From an uncultured Eubacteriales bacterium (lineage in GTDB: Bacteria > Bacillota > Clostridia > Oscillospirales > Oscillospiraceae): 5,439 nucleotides of DNA. Below, piece after piece: positions 1 to 5,434 of this stretch (the stretch's first letter is position 1; each line of letters starts with the position of its first letter). The notes under the pieces were generated by a model. The model did not search any database. It had not been told where the DNA came from and saw nothing but the letters and a program-made list of their open reading frames with translations. The stretch covers positions 1 to 5,439 of the forward strand of contig URPU01000119.1 of the NCBI GenBank assembly GCA_900549865.1, given 5' to 3'. A program made the translations under genes and the position numbers.

Positions 1-49
1 ACCTGTGAGTCCACTCTTTTATTTGTTGCACTTATATTGTATATCCAAG
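1..49 (+). repeat. 49-bp inverted repeat, left copy
   Basis: This is an exact reverse complement of 5386-5434, with no mismatch over 49 bp. It begins ACCTGTGAGTCC and ends TATATCCAAG. It is about 35% GC (17 of 49), against GC-rich neighbours. The match stops sharply at base 50, only 12 bp before the stop codon of the beta-helix acetyltransferase gene on the minus strand. Because it starts at the first base of the window, its outer boundary cannot be seen. It contains no hairpin with a T-run, so it is not an obvious terminator. It could be the end of a mobile element or a dispersed intergenic repeat; I do not recognise the family. Confidence 0.95.
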
Positions 50-61
50 GATTATGTATGC

Positions 62-721
62 TTACTCTTTTGCCACGATGTTGTCCTTATCCTTATAGAT
101 GTGGCGGGGCGGGATGACGCCGCGCACGCAGGAGGTGGGATAGACATTCGACTCGCGGCCGATGACCGTGCCGGGGTTGAGCACGCTGTTGCAGCCGACC
201 TCAACATTGTCGCCGAGCATCGCGCCGACCTTCTTGCGGCCGGTCTCTACGAAGTTGCCCGGCTCCTTGATGACGACAAGGGTCTTGTCGGACTTGACAT
301 TGCTGGTGACGGAACCGGCGCCCATATGCGCCTTGTAGCCAAGGATGGAGTCGCCGACGTAATTATAGTGTGGAACCTGCACCTTGTCGAAGAGGACGAC
401 GTTTTTAAGCTCAGTAGAGTTGCCGACGACCGCGCCCTTGCCGACGATGGCGCTGCCGCGGATGAACGCACACTGGCGGACCTCGGCCTCATGGTCGATG
501 ATGCAGGGCGCGCCGATGTAGGCAGAGGCGAAAACCTTCGCGTCCTTCGCTATCCACACGCCCTCGGACGGGTGGTCATACTCCTCCGCGGGCAGAGTTT
601 CGCCCAGCTTGAGGATAAAGTCCTTAATGCCGTCAAGCGCCTCCCACGGGTAGGTCTTGCCCTCAAAAAGCGGGGCGGCAATGGTCTTTGTCAGGTCATA
701 AAGCTCGTCGATCCTTGTCAT
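62..721 (-). CDS. Left-handed beta-helix acyltransferase, GlmU C-terminal-domain-like (predicted glucosamine-1-phosphate N-acetyltransferase)
   Basis: A 219-residue protein. About 55 mostly helical N-terminal residues are followed by hexapeptide-repeat turns of a left-handed beta helix (roughly residues 55-200), the fold of GlmU and LpxA acyltransferases. Residues 117-124 (PHYNYVGD) match the GlmU active-site segment HLTYxGD, so His118 and Tyr121 align with the catalytic His363 and Tyr366 of E. coli GlmU. Asn141 lies in TSNVKSD, the counterpart of the GlmU TxNYDG segment. There is no N-terminal uridyltransferase domain, so at most it does the acetylation step, glucosamine-1-phosphate to GlcNAc-1-phosphate, in the cytoplasm. 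It starts 1 nt after the glmM stop codon, with AAGGTG (729-734) 7 nt before the ATG, so it is surely co-transcribed with glmM, whose product is the expected substrate. Such proteins are often labelled UDP-GlcNAc pyrophosphorylase, which the domain content here does not support. The family call is firm; the substrate is inferred from motif and operon. Confidence 0.88.
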   Translation of the reverse strand: MTRIDELYDLTKTIAAPLFEGKTYPWEALDGIKDFILKLGETLPAEEYDHPSEGVWIAKDAKVFASAYIGAPCIIDHEAEVRQCAFIRGSAIVGKGAVVGNSTELKNVVLFDKVQVPHYNYVGDSILGYKAHMGAGSVTSNVKSDKTLVVIKEPGNFVETGRKKVGAMLGDNVEVGCNSVLNPGTVIGRESNVYPTSCVRGVIPPRHIYKDKDNIVAKE

Positions 722-722
722 T

Positions 723-2072
723 TTACTTCACCTTTATAAGCTTTCCCGCCGCCTGCATCGCGGCGATTATCTCATCCACCTTCTGCTCGCACAGCTCCTG
801 CGTGCCGGCCTCGACCATGACGCGGAGGAGCGGCTCCGTCCCGCTCTTGCGCAGGACGACGCGGCCCTCGTCGCCGAGGTCGGCCTCGACCTTGGCAACA
901 GCCGCCTTGACCTCGGCGCAGTTGAGCGTTTCGTCCTTATCCGTGACGACGACGTTCTTGAGCTTCTGGGGGTACATGGTCATACCGGAGGCGAGGACGG
1001 ACAGGGGCTGCTTGGTCTCGGTGATGGTCTCCATGACCTTGATGGCGGTGAGGATGCCGTCGCCGGTGTTGGCAAGGCGGCCGAAGATGATGTGGCCGGA
1101 CTGCTCGCCGCCGATGAGGTGGCCGTTCTGGCGCATGTTCTCCGCCACGTACTTGTCGCCGACGGCGGTCTTTTCATAGCCGATGCCGAGGGCGTCCAGC
1201 GCCTTATAAAGCCCCATGTTGGACATGATGGTGGTGACGACCTTGGAATTGCCGAAGGTGCCGCGCTCCATCATATACTTTGCGCAGACATAAAGGATAT
1301 GGTCGCCGTTGACAACGTTGCCCTTCTCGTCCACGGCGAGGCAGCGGTCCGCATCCCCGTCGAAGGCAAAGCCGACGTCGAGCCTGTTCTGCAGGACGAA
1401 GTCACGCAGGCGCTCGATATGGGTGGAGCCGCAGTCAACGTTGATATTGAGTCCGTCGGGATGGTTGTTGATGACATAGGTGTCAGCGCCGAGGGCATCA
1501 AAGACGCTCTTCGCCATCTGCCAGGTGCTGCCGTTGGCACAGTCAAGGCCGATGCGGTAATCCTTATAGGAGCGCGTGGCAAGGGAGATGAGGTAGCCGA
1601 TATAGCGATTGCGCCCGGCGGCATAGTCCACCGTGCGGCCTATCTTCTCGCGTTCGGCATAGGGCAGATCCGTGCCGTCGTCGATGTACGCCTCTATCGC
1701 GTCGAGAAGCTGCTCATCCATCTTCTCGCCGTTGGAGTTGATAAGCTTTATACCATTGTCATAATACGGGTTGTGGCTGGCGGAGATCATTATGCCGCAG
1801 TCAAAATCGTCGGCGCGCGCGACGTAGGAAACGCTGGGCGTGCTGGTGACGTGCAGCAGGTACGCGTCCGCACCGGAGGCCGTCAGGCCCGCGCAGAGCG
1901 CCGATTCAAACATATAGCTTGAACGGCGGGTATCCTTGCCGATAACTACCTTAGCCTTATGGTTCTGCCCGAAATGCCAGCCAAGATAACGGCCGATCTT
2001 GAAGGCGTGCTCCACAGTCAGGTTCTTGTTGGCCTCACCGCGGAATCCATCGGTTCCAAAGTACTTTCCCAT
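723..2072 (-). CDS. glmM: Phosphoglucosamine mutase
   Basis: GlmM interconverts glucosamine-6-phosphate and glucosamine-1-phosphate, the committed step toward UDP-GlcNAc and peptidoglycan. At 449 residues it has the family's usual length and all four alpha-D-phosphohexomutase signatures. These are GTDGFRG at 6-12, the phosphoserine loop SASHNP with catalytic Ser99, the Mg2+ loop DGDADR at 238-243 (Asp238, 240, 242), and the sugar-binding GGEQSGH at 321-327. The C-terminal phosphate-binding segment RKSGTEPLLRVMVE (408-421) is of the GlmM rather than the phosphoglucomutase type. The start ATG has AGGAG (2080-2084) 7 nt upstream. The gene lies 24 bp after the NagB-family gene and 1 bp before the beta-helix acetyltransferase gene, making it the middle gene of an amino-sugar operon. 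No key residue is missing. Confidence 0.97.
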   Translation of the reverse strand: MGKYFGTDGFRGEANKNLTVEHAFKIGRYLGWHFGQNHKAKVVIGKDTRRSSYMFESALCAGLTASGADAYLLHVTSTPSVSYVARADDFDCGIMISASHNPYYDNGIKLINSNGEKMDEQLLDAIEAYIDDGTDLPYAEREKIGRTVDYAAGRNRYIGYLISLATRSYKDYRIGLDCANGSTWQMAKSVFDALGADTYVINNHPDGLNINVDCGSTHIERLRDFVLQNRLDVGFAFDGDADRCLAVDEKGNVVNGDHILYVCAKYMMERGTFGNSKVVTTIMSNMGLYKALDALGIGYEKTAVGDKYVAENMRQNGHLIGGEQSGHIIFGRLANTGDGILTAIKVMETITETKQPLSVLASGMTMYPQKLKNVVVTDKDETLNCAEVKAAVAKVEADLGDEGRVVLRKSGTEPLLRVMVEAGTQELCEQKVDEIIAAMQAAGKLIKVK

Positions 2073-2096
2073 TGATTTTCTCCTTTTTTGTGAAAT

Positions 2097-2795
2097 TCAG
2101 AGTTTTGATGAAGCGGCCTCGTCCAGATAGACGGTGACGTTCACCGGTATTTGCAAAAATGCGGCGGGGATGACGCTGTCATCCCGCGCATAAAGCATCT
2201 CAAAAACTGCGGCGGCCTTATCCTCGCCGAAGGCGAGCACCGCGATGTCACGCGCGCTTGTGATGGTCTTTATCCCCATGGTGACGGCCTTTTCCGGCAC
2301 CTTTTCCTCCCCGCCGAAGGTATCCGCGAGCTGGCGGCGCGTGGCCGGGGCGAGGATCTGTATGCGCGTGAGCGAATCGAACGGCGTGCCCGGCTCGTTA
2401 TAGCCGAAGTGGCCGTTATGGCCGATGCCGAGGACCGCCATATCAAGCCCGCCGGCCGCGGCGATCTCATCGTCATAGGTGTCGAAATTTTCCCTGCACG
2501 GGAAGTGCCTGTTTTCCGGCGCAACGCCCACCTTGTCGAGAAGCCCCGCTTCAAGCCGGGCGCGGCAGGTCAGCGCGTTCGGCGCGCCGAGAAACTCCGT
2601 CACGGCGAACACCTTCGCCGCGGCAAAGCTGACCTCGCCCGCGGCGCTCATCGCGGCAAGCGCGGCGAAAAGCCCATCCATACTGCGGCCCACGGAGAAA
2701 GCGATGGCCGCGTCCGGCTTTTCGTCAAGCAGCGCCTTTATATGGCGCGCGGCGTTTATATTGACATCGTTTGCAGCGGAAATAATTGTTTTCAT
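2097..2795 (-). CDS. Divergent NagB-family sugar-phosphate protein (glucosamine-6-phosphate deaminase / 6-phosphogluconolactonase fold)
   Basis: A 232-residue protein, slightly short for NagB (about 240-265). The clearest family signature is GIGHNGHFGYNEPGTPFDSLTR (123-144, shortened here: GxNGHxGxNEP), which keeps His129 and Glu134, the counterparts of E. coli His143 and Glu148. The FGEDKA segment keeps Lys193, matching Lys208. Other sites have changed. The NMDEYVGL segment reads AVTEFLGA, so the general base Asp72 is Thr66. The phosphate loop TGGTP reads VGRSM. The position aligned with Arg172 is Asp158. These alignments were made by eye from memory. The start at 2795 is chosen for GGAGG (2803-2807) 7 nt upstream; a start at 2846 would run into the divergent gene. 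First gene of the operon with glmM. It may interconvert glucosamine-6-phosphate and fructose-6-phosphate, but substrate and activity are uncertain. Confidence 0.85.
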   Translation of the reverse strand: MKTIISAANDVNINAARHIKALLDEKPDAAIAFSVGRSMDGLFAALAAMSAAGEVSFAAAKVFAVTEFLGAPNALTCRARLEAGLLDKVGVAPENRHFPCRENFDTYDDEIAAAGGLDMAVLGIGHNGHFGYNEPGTPFDSLTRIQILAPATRRQLADTFGGEEKVPEKAVTMGIKTITSARDIAVLAFGEDKAAAVFEMLYARDDSVIPAAFLQIPVNVTVYLDEAASSKL

Positions 2796-2839
2796 AAAGA
2801 AGCCTCCAAAAATACAAACTAAGATCGGGGTGCATATTG

Positions 2840-3520
2840 ATGGCAATTATTATAATAAGAACGGTGATAATATATACGGCGCTGCTGGCGGCAATGCGCC
2901 TTCTGGGGAAGCGGCAGCTCGGCGAGATGGAGCTGTCGGAATTCGTCGTGGCGGCGCTTATCGCAGACCTCGCCGCGCATCCGCTTCAGGATCTGGGCAT
3001 ACCGATGATAAACGGCCTTGTGCCGATACTGACGCTGTTCTGCTGCGAGGTGCTTATATCGCGCGTGGCGCTGAAAAGCACGCGGGCGCGCGCCGTGCTG
3101 TACGGCAAGCCCAGCATGATAATCGAAAAGGGCGTCATCAGCCAGAGTGAAATGGCGAAGAACAACTTCACCACCGACGAGCTGATGCAGGAGCTGAGAA
3201 ATCAGGGCTGCCTGGACATAAGCAAGATAGAATACGCCGTGCTGGAGACCGACGGGCGGCTGAACGTGATGCTGTACCCGCTGGAAAAGCCCGTGACCGC
3301 GGGGCAGATGAAGGCCGCCGCGGAGGGTGACGGCTATCCGATGATAGTGATAAGCGACGGGCAGGTGCTTGAGGAAAACCTCGCCCACCTGAGTCTTGAC
3401 CGGAAGTGGCTTGAAAAGGAGCTGAAAAAGCACAGCCTTTCAAGCGCGCGGCAGGTGTTCCTCATGACCGTGAACGAGCAGAGGAAGGTCTACCTTGCCG
3501 GGATGGAGGCGGCGAAATGA
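2840..3520 (+). CDS. DUF421 (YetF-like) membrane protein
   Basis: A 226-residue protein of the DUF421/YetF family, unknown biochemical role. Three hydrophobic segments lie near the N-terminus, roughly 2-21, 34-50 and 54-74. Between the first two is the family signature GKRQLGEMELSEFVV (23-37), followed by IADLAAHPL (41-49). The cytosolic part has YGKPSMIIEKG (88-98), then DELMQELRNQG (113-123) and ISKIEYAVLETDGRLNV (127-143), all typical of the family. A second half follows to a lysine-rich C-terminus. The ATG at 2840 has GGGGTG (2827-2832) 7 nt upstream; an in-frame TTG at 2837 is possible but less likely. It is divergent from the NagB-family gene (44 bp between start codons) and overlaps the next gene by ATGA, implying translational coupling. 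The first codons are rich in ATA and ATT. Confidence 0.9.
   Translation: MAIIIIRTVIIYTALLAAMRLLGKRQLGEMELSEFVVAALIADLAAHPLQDLGIPMINGLVPILTLFCCEVLISRVALKSTRARAVLYGKPSMIIEKGVISQSEMAKNNFTTDELMQELRNQGCLDISKIEYAVLETDGRLNVMLYPLEKPVTAGQMKAAAEGDGYPMIVISDGQVLEENLAHLSLDRKWLEKELKKHSLSSARQVFLMTVNEQRKVYLAGMEAAK
2849..2854 (-). promoter_or_regulatory. Candidate -10 box for the NagB-family/glmM operon
   Basis: A perfect TATAAT on the minus strand, about 54 bp upstream of the NagB-family ATG. It lies inside the first codons of the divergent DUF421 gene, in an AT-rich patch. No good -35 is found 16-18 bp upstream (GTATAT at 17 bp) and there is no extended TG. The divergent intergenic region is only 44 bp and already holds both ribosome binding sites, so a promoter reaching into the opposing gene is expected. 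This is the best candidate there, but weak. Confidence 0.3.
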
Positions 3521-3903
3521 TGACGAAGCGCGAATACACGGCGATAGCGGTGCTTGCGCTGCTGCTGGCGCTGTCGGTATGGAACCTAAAAAGCATTGAC
3601 ACGCTGACGGGCGACATAGAGATCGCCCTTTCAAAGTCGCAGAGCGCGGCGGAGAAGCTGGACTTCAAGACGGCGCGGCAGCGCCTTGACGAGGGGCTGG
3701 AGCTGTGGCTGTCCGCCGACAGCTACACGCACATCTTCCTGCGCCACCCGGAGATAGATTCCACCGCAGACGCATTCTATGAATTGCAGCAGGTGCTTAT
3801 GCAGGAGGACGCGACGGCCTGCACCGCAGCATACGACAAGCTGCGCTATCACCTTGACAGCATCGACGGCATGGAGCACCTGTCATTTGGCAGCATCCTT
3901 TGA
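3517..3903 (+). CDS. DUF4363 family small membrane-anchored protein
   Basis: A 128-residue protein with one N-terminal membrane segment (about 7-24, AIAVLALLLALSVW) that may be an uncleaved signal anchor. The rest is helical and predicted to be extracytoplasmic. Features resembling DUF4363 are the repeated acidic/Leu helix around 40-70, the LRHPEID segment followed by a long helix, and the C-terminal IDGMEHLSFGSIL. The start overlaps the stop of the DUF421 gene (ATGA, 3517-3520), with GGAGG (3505-3509) 7 nt upstream; Met2 at 3520 is an equally possible start. Pairing with DUF421 is, to my knowledge, recurrent in Clostridia and suggests that the two act together at the membrane. The last 21 bp overlap the convergent nrdR gene. 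No enzymatic motif is visible. Confidence 0.82.
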   Translation: MMTKREYTAIAVLALLLALSVWNLKSIDTLTGDIEIALSKSQSAAEKLDFKTARQRLDEGLELWLSADSYTHIFLRHPEIDSTADAFYELQQVLMQEDATACTAAYDKLRYHLDSIDGMEHLSFGSIL

Positions 3904-4359
3904 TTCACCCTCGGTGAGAAGCTTGGAAAGCTCCTCCATGAAGGTATTTATATCCTTGAAGCTGCGGTAAACCGAGGCGAAGCGCACATAGGCCACCTCG
4001 TCCACATCCTTGAGGCGGGTCATGACCATTTCGCCGATTTCGACGGTCTTTATCTCGCGCTCAAGCCCGCTTTGAAGCTCCTGCTCGATATCGTCGGCGA
4101 TCTCCTCAAGCTTGCCGAGGGGAACGGGGCGCTTCTCACTCGCGCGGACCATGCCGTTGATGAGCTTGACCTTGTCAAAGGACTGGCGGCTACCGTCGCG
4201 CTTGACGACGACGAGGGGCATACGCTCTATTATCTCATATGTAGTAAAGCGCTTCGTGCAGGCGAGGCACTCACGGCGGCGGCGGATGGTTGAGCCCTCC
4301 TCCGCCGGGCGGGAATCTATGACCTTACTCTCGGTATAACCGCAAAATGGACACTTCAT
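3883..4359 (-). CDS. nrdR: Transcriptional repressor NrdR of ribonucleotide reductase genes
   Basis: NrdR represses ribonucleotide reductase operons by sensing (d)ATP levels. The protein has 158 residues, the usual length. The N-terminal zinc ribbon has its four cysteines at Cys3, Cys6, Cys31 and Cys34 (CPFC and CLAC), with the family segment STIRRRRECLAC at 23-34. An ATP-cone domain follows at about 49-139, beginning VVKRDGSRQSFD and ending AYVRFASVYRSFKDI. The ATG has GGGAG (4370-4374) 10 nt upstream. It is transcribed alone from an extended -10 promoter, divergent from surE, and converges on the DUF4363 gene with a 21-bp tail-to-tail overlap. There is no terminator in the overlap. No target ribonucleotide reductase gene is in this window. 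Confidence 0.97.
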   Translation of the reverse strand: MKCPFCGYTESKVIDSRPAEEGSTIRRRRECLACTKRFTTYEIIERMPLVVVKRDGSRQSFDKVKLINGMVRASEKRPVPLGKLEEIADDIEQELQSGLEREIKTVEIGEMVMTRLKDVDEVAYVRFASVYRSFKDINTFMEELSKLLTEGESKDAAK

Positions 4360-4404
4360 CTGTATTTATCTCCCGAAAACTGGTTCTTTTTTCAAAACAT
4401 TTTG

Positions 4405-4413
4405 ATTATAGCA
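4405..4413 (-). promoter_or_regulatory. Extended -10 promoter of nrdR
   Basis: On the minus strand, TGCTATAAT gives a perfect -10 (4405-4410) with an extended TG element. The -35 position 17 bp upstream (TAGCAA) is poor, which fits an extended -10 promoter. An AT-rich tract sits just upstream where an UP element would be. Predicted transcription start is near 4398, a leader of about 40 nt. Confidence 0.75.
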
Positions 4414-4426
4414 CACCGCGGCGTGC
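4411..4426. promoter_or_regulatory. GC-rich near-palindrome in the nrdR promoter spacer, possible operator
   Basis: GCACACCGCGGCGTGC is palindromic over 16 bp except for one mismatched pair (A/C at positions 5 and 12). It fills the spacer between the -10 and -35 positions of the nrdR promoter, so a bound protein would block or bend the promoter. It does not resemble an NrdR box, which is AT-rich. It stands out as a GC island in an AT-rich region. No bound regulator is identified. Confidence 0.3.
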
Positions 4427-4433
4427 ATTGCTA

Positions 4434-4461
4434 CATTTTTTTCAAGAAATCAAAAATTTTT
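4434..4461. promoter_or_regulatory. AT-rich tract shared by two divergent promoters (UP element-like)
   Basis: This stretch holds a T-run (4434-4441) and the palindrome AAAAATTTTT (4452-4461). It lies at about -36 to -63 relative to the predicted nrdR start. Its distal half lies at about -51 to -60 relative to the predicted surE start. This suits contacts with the RNA polymerase alpha subunit at both promoters, and would help nrdR, which lacks a good -35. Confidence 0.45.
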
Positions 4462-4475
4462 AAGTACCATGCCGA

Positions 4476-4505
4476 TTGCAAACACCCGCCGGTTTATGTT
4501 AGAAT
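4476..4505 (+). promoter_or_regulatory. surE promoter
   Basis: TTGCAA (-35, 4476-4481) and TAGAAT (-10, 4500-4505) are separated by 18 bp, with an extended TG at 4497-4498. Predicted transcription start is near 4512, giving a short leader containing AGGAGG (4520-4525), 10 nt before the surE ATG. Form is typical of a vegetative sigma factor promoter. Confidence 0.7.
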
Positions 4506-4535
4506 ACGTCGAACAGAGTAGGAGGTTATTTTGCA

Positions 4536-5267
4536 ATGGACAAACGGCTGAAAATTTTGATTTCAAACGACGACGGGATAGACTCAGAGGGCATATGGCG
4601 CCTCGCGCGGCTGGCGTCGGAGCTGGGCGACGTGTGGGTATGCGCCCCGGCGAGTCAGTGCAGCGCCATGTCGCAGAGACTGACGATTTTCAACGAGCTT
4701 ATTATAAAGGAATACGCGCCCCCCGTCCCCGTGCGCGGGGCCTACAGCATTTCCGGCACGCCCGCGGACTGCGTGAAGCTGGCCGTGTCGCATCTCCTCC
4801 CGGAGAAGCCGGACTATGTGTTTTCCGGGATAAACTGCGGCTACAACGCGGGGTTCGACATCGCCTATTCCGGCACCATAGGCGCGGCGATGGAGGGCGT
4901 GATGAACGGCATCCCGGCCATCGCCTTTTCCGCACAGCATGACGGCAGCTTCGACGTGGCGGAGGCACACCTGCTGCCCATCGCGCGGGAGCTTATCGCG
5001 CTGGGGCAGGACGCGGGCGAGGTGTGGAACGTGAACTTCCCCGGCTGCGCGCTTGAGGACTTCAAGGGCATCCTGCGCGGCCGCAGCATATGCAAGACCT
5101 GCCTTTACGACAACAAGTACACGCAGGAGCGTCTGCCGGACGGGTCGCTGAAGCTGACCATAAGCGGAAAGCCCGTAAGCCCGGACACCGTGCCGGAGGG
5201 CTGCGACGTGCGCGCCGTGCTGGACGGATACATATCAATAGGAAAGGTGCGCAGCATGGTGCTGTGA
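4536..5267 (+). CDS. surE: 5'/3'-nucleotidase SurE
   Basis: SurE is a metal-dependent phosphatase acting on nucleoside 5'- and 3'-monophosphates, cytoplasmic, active as a dimer or tetramer. The protein has 243 residues, near the usual 250. Metal ligands are all present: Asp12 and Asp13 in the N-terminal SNDDG motif, Ser43 in the APxxxxS segment, and Asn100 in SGINCGYNAG (97-106). SGTPADCVKLAV (73-84) and YSGTIGAAMEG complete the family pattern. The segment after AP (ASQCSAMSQRLT) is a variant of the common form, with SAM in place of SG. The ATG at 4536 follows AGGAGG (4520-4525). The gene has its own promoter and terminator, so it is probably a single-gene unit. It diverges from nrdR; both concern nucleotides, but a shared function is only suggestive. 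Confidence 0.96.
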   Translation: MDKRLKILISNDDGIDSEGIWRLARLASELGDVWVCAPASQCSAMSQRLTIFNELIIKEYAPPVPVRGAYSISGTPADCVKLAVSHLLPEKPDYVFSGINCGYNAGFDIAYSGTIGAAMEGVMNGIPAIAFSAQHDGSFDVAEAHLLPIARELIALGQDAGEVWNVNFPGCALEDFKGILRGRSICKTCLYDNKYTQERLPDGSLKLTISGKPVSPDTVPEGCDVRAVLDGYISIGKVRSMVL

Positions 5268-5294
5268 CATATGCGGCGCGCCGGGTATTGCGAT

Positions 5295-5344
5295 AACATG
5301 CGCGCCGGGCCTTATATATCCCGGCGCGCATGTTCCTCATTTTT
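5295..5344 (+). terminator. Rho-independent terminator of surE
   Basis: A perfect 15-bp stem (5295-5309 with 5320-5334, mostly G-C) encloses a 10-nt loop. It is followed by CCTCA and five T residues (5340-5344), starting 28 nt after the surE stop. The T-run is offset from the stem by 5 nt, which may lower efficiency. No T-run follows on the minus strand, so it acts rightward only. Confidence 0.75.
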
Positions 5345-5385
5345 ACGCGCATGGCCGCGCGGCGTCGGAAAACGCAAAATAATGT

Positions 5386-5434
5386 CTTGGATATACAATA
5401 TAAGTGCAACAAATAAAAGAGTGGACTCACAGGT
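5386..5434 (-). repeat. 49-bp inverted repeat, right copy
   Basis: An exact reverse complement of bases 1-49. It reads CTTGGATATAC at its inner end and GTGGACTCACAGGT at its outer end. The inner boundary lies 41 bp beyond the surE terminator T-run. Relative to transcription it has the same orientation as the left copy: the CTTGG end faces the upstream gene in both. Five further bases (TGAAA) follow, with no counterpart visible at the left edge. It may be part of a longer element continuing outside the window. Confidence 0.95.

Noticed and set aside
26..40. NrdR box-like sequence in the terminal repeat (CACTTATATTGT)
   Set aside because: It resembles the AT-rich NrdR box, but the core is one base short, it lacks a paired second box, and no ribonucleotide reductase gene is visible next to it.
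5..739. Long plus-strand open frame opposite the acetyltransferase gene
   Set aside because: It is the antisense of a clear beta-helix gene, with no ribosome binding site and no family-like sequence.
1092..1922. 276-codon plus-strand open frame inside glmM
   Set aside because: It lies opposite a gene with all GlmM motifs; long antisense frames are common in GC-rich genes.
2761..2788. TTGACA as a -35 box for the DUF421 gene
   Set aside because: The hexamer is perfect, but no acceptable -10 lies 16-18 bp downstream (TAATTG at 16 bp is poor), and it is inside coding sequence.
2151..2822. Plus-strand open frame opposite the NagB-family gene
   Set aside because: Antisense shadow of a gene with a good ribosome binding site and family motif.
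2796..2846. Upstream start at 2846 for the NagB-family protein, adding 17 residues
   Set aside because: It would overlap the DUF421 start, has no good ribosome binding site, and the extra residues are unlike the family; the start at 2795 has GGAGG at 7 nt.
3905..3932. Two small hairpins (TCACC/GGTGA and AGCTT/AAGCT) after the DUF4363 stop
   Set aside because: Stems of 5 bp without a T-run, inside nrdR coding sequence; not terminators.
4469..4942. Plus-strand open frame starting upstream of surE
   Set aside because: Its start precedes the predicted surE transcription start, and it overlaps surE in another frame with arginine-rich low-complexity content.
5354..5363. 10-bp GC palindrome GCCGCGCGGC between terminator and right repeat
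   Set aside because: Short and expected by chance in GC-rich sequence.
5062..5430. Minus-strand open frame over the surE end and right repeat
   Set aside because: It runs through a terminator hairpin and the repeat, is arginine/alanine-rich, and has no ribosome binding site; its similarity to a frame at the left edge is only the inverted repeat.
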